The notes: generated by a model from the sequence alone, not told the origin. Positions 19,588 through 29,234 are shown, counted from the stretch's first letter. The stretch: DNA of 64,000 bases from Alphaproteobacteria bacterium (GCA_021732145.1 JAKFVN010000003.1:62001-126000), one strand, 5' to 3'. Numbers and translations are program-made.

Positions 19588-20904
19588 TTATTGCAGGTAT
19601 TTCAATAAACTATCGGGGTTTAAAGGAATGTTATGCATCGCTTCATCGGGGTCGCCCAGCGGTTGCATTTCACGCCCGTCAATCTGCATATGCAGTGCGC
19701 CCGCATTGGTGGTGGCTAATGTTAAGCCTGCTTTATCGGGCACATAGAATGCTTCGCCCTTGTTAATCACGCGTTCGGCAACCATACGGCCAGTTGAATC
19801 AAAAATTTGCACGGTTGTTTCTTCAACTGCTTTTAATTTGATGCGTGATGGCGGCGCGGCTTTTCCGGGCGCGGCCGGCGTGGCTGGCGCAACCAGCCCT
19901 TTTTGCAGGAAGCCGGAGCTTACATGGGTTGTATCAACGTCAGCCGTATCAACGGCGGCGGGTTCTTCATGCGGCACGGCTTGCACAACGGGTTGGGGAA
20001 GGGCAATGGCAGGCTGCTGAACCTGTGGTTGAACGGGCTGCTGAACAGCTTGCTGTTGCGCTTGCTGCTGAACAGGTGGCGGCACTACTGCTGCGGGTTT
20101 GGTGACAACAGATGCTGCGGGTGTATGTTTGGCGGAAATGGATGGCGGCTGGGTTGGCGTGGTCACGGCCGTATCACGCGTGAAAACATAACCCGCTGCG
20201 GATAATAAAAAGGCGAGCGCGGCGGTAATCACCACCAGCGAAGATGATGGCAATGGCTGTTCTGAAACCACTTCCGGCATCATCATTTGCGGCTGTTTAT
20301 GCGGCATATAATGCGCAACTTCGCGGCGTGTATCGGCCACCAACGCATCCACATCCAAGCCCAATGTGCTGGCATAAGCGCGCACAAAACCTACCGCGTA
20401 AGTACGCGATGGCAAATCGTTGAAACGGCTTTCCTCAATCGCGAGAAGATGTTGCGGTTTGATTTTTACTTCAGCGGCGATGTCTTCAATCGCATAACCT
20501 TCCGCTTCGCGCGCGGCACGCAGCGTTTCGCCAACTTTTTGTTTCGTGTTCGCAGCTTTTTTTATTTCTTCGGTTTTGGTTTGCAAAATTTCGGAGAGTA
20601 CTTCTTGCGGCTGCGTTTCCTGAACAGGCGCAGATTCCATCACGGGCTCTTCAACTGCTTTTTGTTCACCCTGTTTTTGAACCTGGGTGGCATCCACCAG
20701 CAATCCATCCACTTCCACTTTTGCGGCAAGCCCGCGCAAATCATCCAAGGCTTCGCTGGCTTTTGCCAAGGCTTCACTTGCAGCCGATACGTCAGCATAG
20801 GTTTCTGCTGGCGCTTCATCGTTCTGGTGGCTGGGTGAATTTGTGCTGGATGTCATATCAAACGATAACTGCCTTACCGAAACCTGATTACTGGAACGCG
20901 TCAT
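19588..20904 (-). CDS. rodZ: RodZ-like cytoskeletal membrane protein with HTH and DUF4115 domain
   Basis: 438 residues. An acidic N-terminal tail is followed by a Cro-type HTH_25 domain (about 120-190: VGETLRAAREAEGYAIEDI and AVGFVRAYASTLGLD). Then come a basic patch, one transmembrane helix (SLVVITAALAFLLSAAGYVF, about 225-245), a Gln/Pro/Val-rich periplasmic linker and a C-terminal beta domain of the DUF4115 type (RIKLKAVEETTVQIFDSTG). RodZ links MreB filaments to the cell-wall elongation machinery. Gene order rodZ-ispG is a common proteobacterial neighbourhood. The N-terminal tail is unusually long, so a start further in is possible. Confidence 0.88.
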   Translation of the reverse strand: MTRSSNQVSVRQLSFDMTSSTNSPSHQNDEAPAETYADVSAASEALAKASEALDDLRGLAAKVEVDGLLVDATQVQKQGEQKAVEEPVMESAPVQETQPQEVLSEILQTKTEEIKKAANTKQKVGETLRAAREAEGYAIEDIAAEVKIKPQHLLAIEESRFNDLPSRTYAVGFVRAYASTLGLDVDALVADTRREVAHYMPHKQPQMMMPEVVSEQPLPSSSLVVITAALAFLLSAAGYVFTRDTAVTTPTQPPSISAKHTPAASVVTKPAAVVPPPVQQQAQQQAVQQPVQPQVQQPAIALPQPVVQAVPHEEPAAVDTADVDTTHVSSGFLQKGLVAPATPAAPGKAAPPSRIKLKAVEETTVQIFDSTGRMVAERVINKGEAFYVPDKAGLTLATTNAGALHMQIDGREMQPLGDPDEAMHNIPLNPDSLLKYLQ

Positions 20905-21065
20905 GGTGCTTTAAGATGCCTTGAATCAACGAAGCCTGCCTAAATTATCACCACATCTCTTTGTTTTAGCAAAGGAAAAGGGCGCAGTCCATCATTTCGC
21001 CAGCATAATTTTTCTAAGTGGGTTATTTTCACAAGGTGATGATTTCGTGCAAAGGTCTTAATTAA

Positions 21066-21118
21066 GGCGGCAAGGCTGCCCACGAGCTTATGCGAGCGAA
21101 GCCATGTGGCGTTTGAGC
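21066..21118. repeat. Palindromic element, family A copy 1 (at the 3' end of the nitronate monooxygenase gene)
   Basis: Hairpin GGCGGC-AAG-GCTGCC, then the conserved core GAGCTTATGCGAGCGAAGC, then a weak second hairpin around GGC (CATGT/GTTTG). The same plan occurs in ubiG (23665) and before rpmI (57581). It ends 2 nt from the stop codon of the minus-strand gene at 21121. The rest of spacer 20905-21120 shows nothing recognisable. Confidence 0.7.
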
Positions 21119-21120
21119 TA

Positions 21121-22128
21121 TTAAGCCCTGCGGGCCAAGGCTGCTTCAGCCTCACCCATCAACTCTGCCAAAATCTCTGCGGCGCTTTGTTCTTTATCAA
21201 CCATACCAACGCTTTGTCCCGCCATAACGGAGCCTGTATCAACATCACCATCCACCACTGCGCGGCGCAAAGCGCCCGCCCAGAAATGTTCGATTTCCAG
21301 CTGGGCTGCCTTTTGGTCCAGATCGCCCTTGTCAAACTTGGCAATCACTTCGCGTTGTTTTTCCATAAAGGCACGGGTGCCATCATTCGCGAGCGCCCGA
21401 ACAGGGATAACCGGGAACCTTGCATCCAGCGCCATACTGGGCTGTGCATCACGCGCGGCACCGCGCATAAATGCTTTTTTGAAATTCGCATGCGCAATGC
21501 ATTCGCTCGCGCAAACAAAGCGCGTGCCCAATTGAACACCCGCCGCGCCCATTTCCAAAAAGGCCAGCATGCCTTCGCCGCGGCCAATACCGCCTGCAAC
21601 AAACACGGGTACTTCGGTAATATTCGGCAGAATTTCTTGCGCTAAAACAAAAGTGCTAACGGGGCCAATATGACCGCCCGCTTCCATGCCTTCAATCACG
21701 ATGGCATCCGCGCCCGAACGAATAAGTTTTTTAGCGATGACGAGTGCGGGGGCGAATGCCAACACTTTCGCGGCGCCATTTTTAATGCGGGTGATAGCCG
21801 TTGCGGGTGGCAAGCCGCCCGCCAGAACAACATGCGAAACTTTTTCTTCCACACATACATCAATCAGCGCTTCCAGTTGCGGATGCATGGTGATGAGGTT
21901 GACGCCAAATGGTTTGTTAGTGAGCGCGCGTGTCGCTTTAATTTCCGCACGCAGCAAATCGGTGTTCATCGAACCACAGGCAATCACGCCGAATGCGCCC
22001 GCATTGGAAAGCGCGGAAACAAGTTTGCGCTCGGAAACCCAGGTCATCGCGCCGCCCATCACGGCAAGCTCGCAGCCCAGGAAATCACGGCCACGCTTGG
22101 TTATTTTGGAGAGATAGGGCGAAGCCAT
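21121..22128 (-). CDS. Nitronate monooxygenase / 2-nitropropane dioxygenase family protein
   Basis: 335 residues, an FMN-dependent TIM barrel. Visible are the N-terminal GGAMTWVSERKLVSALSNAG, the central GMEAGGHIG phosphate-binding loop and PVFVAGGIGRGEGMLAFLEM for the FMN phosphate site. It could act on nitronates or be a FabK-like enoyl-ACP reductase; the sequence does not separate the two. It starts 6 nt after lysC, so it is probably cotranscribed with it. A palindromic repeat abuts its stop codon. Confidence 0.87.
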   Translation of the reverse strand: MASPYLSKITKRGRDFLGCELAVMGGAMTWVSERKLVSALSNAGAFGVIACGSMNTDLLRAEIKATRALTNKPFGVNLITMHPQLEALIDVCVEEKVSHVVLAGGLPPATAITRIKNGAAKVLAFAPALVIAKKLIRSGADAIVIEGMEAGGHIGPVSTFVLAQEILPNITEVPVFVAGGIGRGEGMLAFLEMGAAGVQLGTRFVCASECIAHANFKKAFMRGAARDAQPSMALDARFPVIPVRALANDGTRAFMEKQREVIAKFDKGDLDQKAAQLEIEHFWAGALRRAVVDGDVDTGSVMAGQSVGMVDKEQSAAEILAELMGEAEAALARRA

Positions 22129-22134
22129 ATCTGC

Positions 22135-23385
22135 TTACGCCGCATCAAGCTGGTAGGTTGTGTGCAGCGTGCGCAGCGCCAATTCGGTGTATGCTTCTTC
22201 AATCAACACCGAAATTTTAATTTCGGATGTTGAAACCACCTGAATGTTGATGCCCTTATCGGCCAATGCCTTGAACATCATTTGGCCTACACCGGCATAG
22301 GAACGCATGCCAACGCCAACCACGGAAATTTTCACAACGTCCTTGTTGGTTTGCAGTTCCTTATACGCAATCGTCTGCTTGTTGTTGGTCAGCGCTTCGG
22401 TTGCGCGAACAATATCAGCGCGCGGAACGGTGAAGGTCACGTCAACGGTTTTGCCGTCATCCGATGCGGCTTGCACAATCATATCGACGTTGATGTTGGC
22501 TTCGGCCAATGGCCCAAAGATGCGCGCCAGCATGCCGGGCTTGTCTTCCACATTGGTCAGGGTGATGCGTGCTTCGTCACGGCTATGTGCCAAACCGGTG
22601 ACCATTTGTTTTTCCATCATGGCGTCCTCATCAATTAAAAATGTTCCGGGTAAATCGCTACCCACTGTTGTTTCAAAGGTTGAAAGCACCTGCACAGGTA
22701 CTTTGTAATTCATCGCAAGTTCAACGGAGCGCGTTTGCAGAACTTTGGAGCCCAATGACGCAAGCTCCAGCATTTCTTCATACGCAATGCGGTTGATCTT
22801 TTTGGCCTTTTGCACAAGGCGCGGATCGCTGGTGTAAATGCCATTCACGTCCGTATAAATATCGCAGCGATCTGCTTTCAGTGCCGCCGCCAATGCTACC
22901 GCCGACGTATCCGAACCACCGCGGCCAAGTGTGGTGATGCGGTTGCCCCCATCTTTTGAAGGACGTGTCACGCCTTGGAAGCCCGGAATAACCGGTGTGA
23001 TGTTTTGCTTGAAGCAATCCTTCATCAAATCGGTGCCGATTTCATCGATGCGCGCTTTTTCATGCTTGTCGCTGGAATAGAATGGCAATTGCCATCCTTG
23101 GTAGGAACGCGCCTTTACGTCCAGTTGCTGAAGCGCAAGCGCCATCAGCCCGCTGGTCACCTGTTCACCCGATGCAACCACCACGTCATATTCCGATGGG
23201 TCGTAGGAAGGGGTAATGGTGCGCACATATTCAACCAATTGGTTGGTCACGCCCGACATCGCGGAAACCACCACGACAATCTTATGACCCAGATCAAGCT
23301 CCGCCTTTACCTTTTTTGCGGCATTTTGAATGCGCTCAGGATTTGCAACGGAAGTACCACCAAATTTTAAAACAAGCGTAGCCAT
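22135..23385 (-). CDS. lysC: Aspartate kinase
   Basis: 416 residues. The N-terminal kinase motif KFGGTSVANPERI starts at residue 7. The catalytic region includes TTLGRGGSDTSAVALAAAL, and two C-terminal ACT domains (about 265-416) start with ITLTNVEDKPGMLARIFGPL and ISVVGVGMRSYAGVGQMMF. It phosphorylates aspartate for lysine, threonine and methionine synthesis. The ACT domains imply end-product feedback control. It is divergent from ubiG, a frequent alphaproteobacterial arrangement. No lysine riboswitch fits in the short upstream gap. Confidence 0.96.
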   Translation of the reverse strand: MATLVLKFGGTSVANPERIQNAAKKVKAELDLGHKIVVVVSAMSGVTNQLVEYVRTITPSYDPSEYDVVVASGEQVTSGLMALALQQLDVKARSYQGWQLPFYSSDKHEKARIDEIGTDLMKDCFKQNITPVIPGFQGVTRPSKDGGNRITTLGRGGSDTSAVALAAALKADRCDIYTDVNGIYTSDPRLVQKAKKINRIAYEEMLELASLGSKVLQTRSVELAMNYKVPVQVLSTFETTVGSDLPGTFLIDEDAMMEKQMVTGLAHSRDEARITLTNVEDKPGMLARIFGPLAEANINVDMIVQAASDDGKTVDVTFTVPRADIVRATEALTNNKQTIAYKELQTNKDVVKISVVGVGMRSYAGVGQMMFKALADKGINIQVVSTSEIKISVLIEEAYTELALRTLHTTYQLDAA

Positions 23386-23478
23386 GAAAGTGAACCAGAT
23401 TGATTATTATATGGATTGTTTTTAAGAAGCGCAGAACCTATCTTTGAAGAGCAAAATACGCAAGAGGGTTTTGGCCCA

Positions 23479-24273
23479 ATGGTACAAAGAGTGCAGAAGA
23501 GAAAAACAGTTAATGCTGAAGAAATCAGCCGTTTTTCGGCATTGGCGGGGCAATGGTGGAACCCGTCAGGCCCAATGGCGCCATTGCATAAACTGAACCC
23601 CGTGCGTCTTGATTATATTAAAACCAAAATCTCCGCGCACTTCAAAGACCATAAAAAACCCAAGAGTGACGACCGTCACTCCGCGAGCTTACGCGAGCGA
23701 AGCCCTGCGGCGTCTGAGCATATAAGTATTTTGGATATTGGATGTGCCGCAGGCTTGGTCAGCGAAAATTTGGCGGTGTGGGGCGCGCAAGTAACTGGCA
23801 TTGACGCAAGTGAAGAATTGATTGCCGCTGCGCAGCATCATGCAAAAGAAAATAAAGTTTCTGTCACCTACCGCGCATCGGATGTTGATGCGCTGGTTGC
23901 CGCGAAAGAAACCTATGATGTCGTACTGGCCTTGGAAATTATCGAACATGTGGATGAACAGGCACACTTCGTCAAACAGGCCGCAAAGCTTTTGAAGAAA
24001 AACGGCCTGATGATTTTTTCAACGCTTAACCGCAGCCCAAAGGGGTTTCTGTTGGGTATCGTTGCCAGCGAATATATTCTTCGCTGGCTGCCGCGCGGCA
24101 CGCATGATTGGCGGCAATTCGTCAAACCATCGGAACTCTCCGGCTGGTTATCTGTTGCCGGTATGAACACGGATGATATTGTGGGTTTGTGTTACAACCC
24201 GCTCTCCGGTACCTTCTCCATCAACGCATCCGATGTTGATGTGAATTACATCATCACCTCAACACGTTCATAA
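23479..24273 (+). CDS. ubiG: Ubiquinone biosynthesis O-methyltransferase, carrying an in-frame palindromic element
   Basis: 264 residues from the ATG at 23479; a TTG-started frame from 23416 adds 21 residues not needed by the family. The UbiG start (RFSALAGQWWNPSGPMAPLH, then LNPVRLDYI) is followed by the SAM motif ILDIGCAAGLVSENL, then VVLALEIIEHV and STLNRSPKGFLLGIVASEY. It makes both O-methylations of ubiquinone. Between the N-terminal helix and the SAM motif there are about 22 extra residues (KSDDRHSASLRERSPAASEH), encoded exactly by a family A palindromic repeat at 23665-23719. The terminator at 24288 follows. Confidence 0.94.
   Translation: MVQRVQKRKTVNAEEISRFSALAGQWWNPSGPMAPLHKLNPVRLDYIKTKISAHFKDHKKPKSDDRHSASLRERSPAASEHISILDIGCAAGLVSENLAVWGAQVTGIDASEELIAAAQHHAKENKVSVTYRASDVDALVAAKETYDVVLALEIIEHVDEQAHFVKQAAKLLKKNGLMIFSTLNRSPKGFLLGIVASEYILRWLPRGTHDWRQFVKPSELSGWLSVAGMNTDDIVGLCYNPLSGTFSINASDVDVNYIITSTRS
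23665..23719. repeat. Palindromic element, family A copy 2 (inside ubiG)
   Basis: Hairpin AGTGAC-GACC-GTCACT, then the core GAGCTTACGCGAGCGAAGC and a degenerate second hairpin near CTGCGGCGTCTGAG. It lies in frame within ubiG and encodes the extra residues before the SAM motif. Its first stem differs from the copy before rpmI at compensating positions, while the GACC loop is the same. Confidence 0.82.
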
Positions 24274-24287
24274 AACGGGCGCATAAA

Positions 24288-24317
24288 AAAAAGAGGCCCG
24301 GTTAGGAGCCTCTTTTT
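24288..24317. terminator. Bidirectional rho-independent terminator
   Basis: AAAAAGAGGC (24288-24297) pairs perfectly with GCCTCTTTTT (24308-24317) around a 10-nt loop. The flanking A and T runs let it serve ubiG on the plus strand and the converging small gene pair on the minus strand. Confidence 0.9.
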
Positions 24318-24336
24318 ACATAACTTTCTGGAAACA

Positions 24337-24678
24337 TTACACCGTGCGGGTTGGCGCGATGATTCTTCCTCTTGGCGTGCTTTCTGGACGTACGCTGGTT
24401 GCATCCGCAACAACAGCAAGCGTTGTATCTGCCAGTGGTTTTTTGTTCTGTACAGCCACCGTTGCGGTACGATCAAGAACAGCACCTGATAAACCACCCA
24501 AGATATTCAAGCCTTGCTGCATCAAGTTTTTTGCAGCAGCCGGAGCATCTTTCAATTGCTGCGCCATGCGACGCAGATGTTCAAAATTTTCCTGAGCGGA
24601 AAGAGCAGCCAAGCGCGCTGTGAGTTCAGTGGTCACTGAACGGTTATCTGCTCTACCTGTCCATGTAGCACTACTCAT
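24337..24678 (-). CDS. Unknown 113-residue protein
   Basis: I do not recognise the family. The N-terminal half is charged and helical (TELTARLAALSAQENFEHLR, RRMAQQLKDAPAAAK), the middle is a weakly hydrophobic glycine-rich segment (GLNILGGLSGAVLD), and the tail is short and basic (TPRGRIIAPTRTV). No signal peptide or cysteine is seen. The start codon overlaps the stop of the upstream gene by 4 nt, so the two are a coupled pair. It ends at a strong terminator. Confidence 0.7.
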   Translation of the reverse strand: MSSATWTGRADNRSVTTELTARLAALSAQENFEHLRRMAQQLKDAPAAAKNLMQQGLNILGGLSGAVLDRTATVAVQNKKPLADTTLAVVADATSVRPESTPRGRIIAPTRTV

Positions 24679-25082
24679 ATCGTCACTCCCATATCTTTCA
24701 TAATTTTAGCAGCGGCCTTGATATAGCGCTTTCTGTCGCTTCCTTCTGGGAGCAAATCATCAGCATCAGGCTGGAATTTTGAATCAAGGGGTTCGAAGAT
24801 GGCGTAATAATTGTCCCACATGGTTTTCATGGTCGCCATGATTTCTTTCTTTTCTTCTGGGCCACAATGTTCTGCTGCTTCTTCAAACAAGCGGAATGCG
24901 GAAGCCATATGAAATTCCAGCTCGCCAATTACCGCTTCGTTGCGCTTCATTGTTTCGAATTCTGTATCGAGCCCTTTCGTAATGGCATGAATGGCTGGCC
25001 AGTGGTCACCCACAGGGCCCATTTCGTGCCCGGCGATCATCACGCCATTCTTGAGGGTCTTTAATAGTGTCTCGTCGTCCAT
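24675..25082 (-). CDS. Unknown acidic helical 135-residue protein
   Basis: Start taken at the ATG at 25082, which has GGGGAGA upstream; the longer frame begins with TTG. The protein is acidic and appears all-helical, with histidines and acidic residues at intervals (AGHEMGPVGDHWPAIH, GELEFHMASAFRLFEEAAEH). That could suit a metal-binding bundle, but this is only a guess. A C-terminal helix (RKRYIKAAAKIMKDMG) is basic. I find no known family. It is the first gene of a two-gene operon with the 113-residue protein. Confidence 0.7.
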   Translation of the reverse strand: MDDETLLKTLKNGVMIAGHEMGPVGDHWPAIHAITKGLDTEFETMKRNEAVIGELEFHMASAFRLFEEAAEHCGPEEKKEIMATMKTMWDNYYAIFEPLDSKFQPDADDLLPEGSDRKRYIKAAAKIMKDMGVTI

Positions 25083-25408
25083 AGTACTTTCTCTCCCCGT
25101 CTCACTTTTAGTCTCAGCAGGGTTTGGTTTTTCCAATTTCGAGTTGTTCCCGATATCCCCTGATAAGAACTCACCATAACACGGTTTATTTGAAAGTATT
25201 AGATGATTGTATTTTGAAAACAGAGAAAAATGCAGTTTTTACAGTAATAAACTAGTAATCTTTAAGTCTAAAACATGGTTAAAAGGTTATTAATACTAGT
25301 AATAATAAAATCTATACTTGAAAAGAAAAGTCTTTATTTATAAAAATTGGTAAATACCCAAGTAATAACATTAGACGTTAATGTCACTACTTGAGTAAAA
25401 ACCGGAAT
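25083..25408. other. AT-rich intergenic region
   Basis: A 326-nt stretch without a convincing gene, between the start of the 135-residue gene and the end of the pirin gene. It is very AT-rich, with many TATAAT-like words, so the promoter of the downstream minus-strand pair probably lies here, but I cannot fix a single -35/-10 pair. It contains the nested inverted repeat at 25359-25393. Confidence 0.6.
25359..25393. repeat. Nested inverted repeat downstream of the pirin gene
   Basis: Outer arms CAAGTA/TACTTG and inner arms ACATTA/TAATGT are separated by symmetrical 3-nt internal loops (ATA, CAC) around GACGT. It lies 15 nt past the pirin stop. Without a T-run it is not a classical terminator; it may be a 3' stabilising structure or a protein site. 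Confidence 0.5.
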
Positions 25409-26197
25409 CTATACTGGCTGGTCGAAAATTAATACGTCAGAAGCCGACTTCGCCTGTAGATTTATTGCCACAGAACCAAAATCTTCCTGACCCCCCGAAA
25501 CAGGCTGTGAAGTCACTGCCAAGGCATCGCCTTCCTGTACTTCATGGCCATCGATGGTGAGATTACCGCTGGCTACTTGAATCCACACTTTGCGTCCCTG
25601 TTTTACATCAAAACGCACGGTTTTATTGGCATCAATCTGCGTTCTGTATAAATCGAGATTTTGGTGAATCGTAATGGCCCCGCCTTCGCGTGCCGCGATT
25701 AAACACAGCTTATTCTGCATATCGGCCGCTTCAATCTTCTTTTGTTCATACGATGGTTTGAGGCCGCGCTTTTCCGGAAAAATCCAGATTTGCAACAGGC
25801 GCGTGTTTTCAACATCCGATGCATTAAACTCGCTATGTTCAATGCCGGTTCCTGCGCTCATGCGCTGCACATCATATGGCAAAATGCTGGTGCCATTGCC
25901 GATATTGTCTTTATGCGCAAGCGCGCCGGTTAGCACGATGGTGACAATTTCCATATCGCGGTGACCATGCATGCCAAAGCCTTGCGACGGCGCAATCACA
26001 TCATCATTAATGACGCGCAAATTGCCAAAGCCCATATGGTTGATATCGTGATATTCGCCGAATGAAAAACTGTGATAGCTTTGAAGCCAACCCATGTTGA
26101 CATAACCGCGCTCGGTGGATGCGCGCTTGGTGATGATTAGATTCTTTTGCAGATTCTGGGGTTCGTTTTTAGGCGCTTTATTGGTCAAGCTAGTCAT
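25409..26197 (-). CDS. Pirin-family bicupin protein
   Basis: 262 residues. The first cupin keeps the pirin metal ligands: HGHRDMEIVT holds two histidines, and MSAGTGIEHSEFN holds a further histidine and the glutamate. The opening GWLQSYHSFSFGEYHD is characteristic of the YhhW-type pirins. Bacterial relatives include quercetin 2,3-dioxygenases, but most are uncharacterised, so no substrate is assigned. It is a single gene, divergent from the hybrid kinase. Confidence 0.92.
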   Translation of the reverse strand: MTSLTNKAPKNEPQNLQKNLIITKRASTERGYVNMGWLQSYHSFSFGEYHDINHMGFGNLRVINDDVIAPSQGFGMHGHRDMEIVTIVLTGALAHKDNIGNGTSILPYDVQRMSAGTGIEHSEFNASDVENTRLLQIWIFPEKRGLKPSYEQKKIEAADMQNKLCLIAAREGGAITIHQNLDLYRTQIDANKTVRFDVKQGRKVWIQVASGNLTIDGHEVQEGDALAVTSQPVSGGQEDFGSVAINLQAKSASDVLIFDQPV

Positions 26198-26265
26198 TCT
26201 TTTTCTCCGTGTTTTTCTCCGTTTGTTGCCTTTCTCTCTTCTTTTAGTGAAATAGTTTTTCTTAA

Positions 26266-26293
26266 CAGTTTATCAAGCATCGTTGACAAACTG
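26266..26293. promoter_or_regulatory. Operator-like inverted repeat between the pirin and sensor-kinase genes
   Basis: CAGTTTATCAA (26266-26276) and TTGACAAACTG (26283-26293) are inverted 11-mers with one mismatch, 6 nt apart, in the 253-nt divergent spacer. Such a spaced dyad could be a dimeric regulator's site. No regulator is known; the assignment rests on symmetry and position only. Confidence 0.35.
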
Positions 26294-26450
26294 CTGACAA
26301 AACTCACCGCAAAAGACACATGTGGTAAACGCAGTTGCATCGTTCCTCATGTATAACGGCTTTTTGCCATATTTCCTTGCATTTAAGTAAAGGGTTTTTA
26401 GGTTTTTGCAGCGATAAATAGGGGGTTATTCAACATTCCTTCGTGTTCCA

Positions 26451-29234
26451 GTGTCCTATTCAGAATTGCAAAAAACACCGCTATTTGCCCGCGCGCTTTT
26501 CAGTGCAGCGCTCGCGCTATGTCTCATCATCGTATGTTTTGCAACACCGGCTTTTGCGCAAACCGCTGTGTCGTCACGCCTATCGCTTGCGACCTTGCTC
26601 GGTGTTGAACCATCGCTGACCGCTGGCACATTCCTTGGCGTGATTACCGCGTCCTTCATTTACCTCTTTTCCACATGGCTTGCCATTCGCGACCGAAGCC
26701 AGATTTATCTTATGTTGATGGTGCTTTGCCTCATGCTGCACATGGCAGCCGCCAGCGGTTACATGGATCGCATCAGCAAGGATGAGCTTGCGGTTATCTT
26801 CATCAAGCAAACCACGTTGATTTTATTTTATGTGTTTAGTGCTCTGTTCACGATTGTTTATCTTGAACTCGACGAGATGCAATCCCCTATCCGCTATCTA
26901 TTGTATGTGGGTATTGCGGTGCTGGTGGGCATGTTCGCGCTTGCCGTGATTGACCTTAACTTCGTTACCCAGTGGCTGCCCTTTATCGGCGTTGGGCTTA
27001 TTTTTATTTATTTGCTGGCTGGGTTTTTTGCTTACCTGCTGCGCATCAGCGGCAGCTTGGCGCACGTGATGGCCTTTGCGGTTGTGTGCGTTGGCACGCT
27101 TAGCACGCTGCCGATTGAATGGTCGGCGTTTGGCCTGTCGCGCATTGCGAGCGATCTTAACGCATTATCCTATGCCCTATGCTCCATGCTGTTCGCGGTG
27201 GTGATTGCAAGCCAATTCGCCAAACGCCAGGAATTAAAGGAACGCGAGCTTGCAACCAGTAACGAACGCTTTCGCATGGCGGCGCTGGGTTCAAACGAAG
27301 GCTTGTACGACTGGGACTTGACAACCAGGCAAGCTTACTTTTCCGACCGCTTGCGCCGCATTTTTGGCGCGGCGCTGACCAACCAGAAGCAAATCCTCAA
27401 ATTATGGTTCCGCATCATCTATCCGGAAGACCGCAAGATGGTGCGCGAGAAGTTCTTTGCCTTCATGCATTCAAAAAAAGAAACCTCTTTCACGCTGGAT
27501 TACCGCATCACGCGCAAGGATCGTAATAACGTCAAGCAGGTTGTCTGGGTTTCAACCACGGGCGTTGCCGTGCGCTCCAGCGCGGGCAAGGTGTTGCGCC
27601 TTGTGGGTTCGGTTGGCGATATCACTGAAAAGAAGCGCGCGGAATCTCGGCTTAAGGCCAGTGAAATCCGCTTCCGCAGCATTGCTGAAGCGCATCCGGT
27701 TCCTGTGCTTATCGCCACACTCAATGAAGGCGAGATTGTGTATGCAAGCCAAGGCACGGTAACTGCGCTGGGCATGAGCATGGAAAACCTGATTGGCAGC
27801 TCGCTCGACAGCTTCTTTACGGATATCCAAGCGCGCCGCGAAATGATGCTGGATGTGCAAAAAACCGGCGGCGTTGATTTACGCGAATTTTTGCTGCAAC
27901 GCTCCGACCATTCCACATTCTATGCCGCGGTTTCTGCACGTGCTATCCACTATGAACGCCGCCCCTGCGCCGTGATTGGCATTAACGACATCACCGAGCG
28001 CAAATTGGCTGAAGTCAAAATTAAAGACCAGGAATCCGCGCTGCAACAATCCGAAAAGCTGGCGGCGCTTGGCGGCTTGCTGGCAGGCGTAGCGCATGAA
28101 TTGAATAACCCGTTATCGGTGATTGTCGGTCAAGCCGTGCTGCTGAGCGAAAGCGCAAAGGATGAAAAAACCATTGGCCGCGCCGATAAAATTCACAAGG
28201 CCGGCGAACGCTGCGCGCGCATCATTAAAAGCTTCCTTGCGCTTGCCCGCCGCAAGCCCCCTGAACGCAAGGCGGTTTCGATTAATGAAGTCATTGAAAG
28301 CGCGATTGAACTGCTGGCCTTCCAGTTGCGCACCGACAACATTGAACTTATCCGCCATCTGGATGCCCATTTGCCAAAAGCGTTGGCTGACGGCGATCAA
28401 ATGACGCAAGTGATTACCAATTTGGTGATGAACGCCAAGCAGGTGCTGCAAGAAAAAGACGGCAAGCGCAGCATCACCATTGATAGCTGGACAGGCGAAG
28501 GCGAGCATAATGACGGCATGATCTATGTCGCGGTCACTGATAACGGCACAGGCATTCCAGGCGATATCATCCACCGCATTTTCGAGCCGTTCTTTACAAC
28601 GAAGCCTGCGGGCTCAGGCACGGGCGTTGGTCTTTCACTCTGCCATAACATTGTTGAAAGTCACGGCGGCCGCATCTGGGTTGAAAACGTTCAAGACACG
28701 CCGCAGGAAGGCGAATTCCAGACCGGCGCGCGCTTCATCTTCTCGCTGCCTATCAGCAAGGATGCAGAACTTATTGAAGAAGACCCGCAAGCCAAAGCGC
28801 ATAACTACAAAGTGCCAAAACAAAAAATCCTGATTGTGGATGACGAAGTGGAATTGGGCCAGACCTTGGCAGATATTCTCCAGGAAAATGGCCATGAGCT
28901 TATTCTGGTTGATAACGGCCAGAAGGCGCTCGATGTGCTTGATAAGGAAGATGTCGATTTAATCATCAGCGATTTGCGCATGCCGGTGCTGGATGGCCCC
29001 GGCCTTTACCGCGCCTTGGAAGCGAATAAATCCAGATATCTCTCGCGCATCATGTTTGTAACGGGCGATACGCTCAGCATTCCCGTGCGGGATTTCTTGA
29101 ACCATTACGCCCTTGAAGTAATCGAGAAGCCATATTCGGCGCAAGATGTGCGCAAAGGCATTCATCATCTCGTTTCATTATTGAAAAAAAAACCTAACGC
29201 TTCTCACGCAGGTGAGGATAAGCTTCACCCATGA
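26451..29234 (+). CDS. Membrane-bound PAS hybrid histidine kinase with C-terminal receiver
   Basis: 927 residues from a GTG. The N-terminal hydrophobic helix ends in a possible signal-peptidase site (ATPAFAQT), followed by seven or so membrane helices to about residue 265 (7TM sensor layout). Then come two PAS domains (about 275-395 and 400-520), HisKA with phospho-acceptor H549 in [11 protein letters not shown], an HATPase domain with N box and G boxes ([21 protein letters not shown]), and a receiver with D841 in [12 protein letters not shown]. It overlaps the next gene by 4 nt, so signal passes to the receiver-EAL protein or through its own receiver. Confidence 0.93.
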   Translation: MSYSELQKTPLFARALFSAALALCLIIVCFATPAFAQTAVSSRLSLATLLGVEPSLTAGTFLGVITASFIYLFSTWLAIRDRSQIYLMLMVLCLMLHMAAASGYMDRISKDELAVIFIKQTTLILFYVFSALFTIVYLELDEMQSPIRYLLYVGIAVLVGMFALAVIDLNFVTQWLPFIGVGLIFIYLLAGFFAYLLRISGSLAHVMAFAVVCVGTLSTLPIEWSAFGLSRIASDLNALSYALCSMLFAVVIASQFAKRQELKERELATSNERFRMAALGSNEGLYDWDLTTRQAYFSDRLRRIFGAALTNQKQILKLWFRIIYPEDRKMVREKFFAFMHSKKETSFTLDYRITRKDRNNVKQVVWVSTTGVAVRSSAGKVLRLVGSVGDITEKKRAESRLKASEIRFRSIAEAHPVPVLIATLNEGEIVYASQGTVTALGMSMENLIGSSLDSFFTDIQARREMMLDVQKTGGVDLREFLLQRSDHSTFYAAVSARAIHYERRPCAVIGINDITERKLAEVKIKDQESALQQSEKLAALGGLLAGVAHELNNPLSVIVGQAVLLSESAKDEKTIGRADKIHKAGERCARIIKSFLALARRKPPERKAVSINEVIESAIELLAFQLRTDNIELIRHLDAHLPKALADGDQMTQVITNLVMNAKQVLQEKDGKRSITIDSWTGEGEHNDGMIYVAVTDNGTGIPGDIIHRIFEPFFTTKPAGSGTGVGLSLCHNIVESHGGRIWVENVQDTPQEGEFQTGARFIFSLPISKDAELIEEDPQAKAHNYKVPKQKILIVDDEVELGQTLADILQENGHELILVDNGQKALDVLDKEDVDLIISDLRMPVLDGPGLYRALEANKSRYLSRIMFVTGDTLSIPVRDFLNHYALEVIEKPYSAQDVRKGIHHLVSLLKKKPNASHAGEDKLHP

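Noticed and set aside
20940-21155. 71-codon minus-strand frame between the nitronate monooxygenase gene and rodZ
   Set aside because: No ribosome-binding site or recognisable sequence, it overlaps the end of the nitronate monooxygenase gene and it spans a palindromic repeat.
25083-25408. AT-rich region considered as a replication origin or phage attachment site
   Set aside because: There are no DnaA-box clusters, no tRNA end and no integrase nearby.
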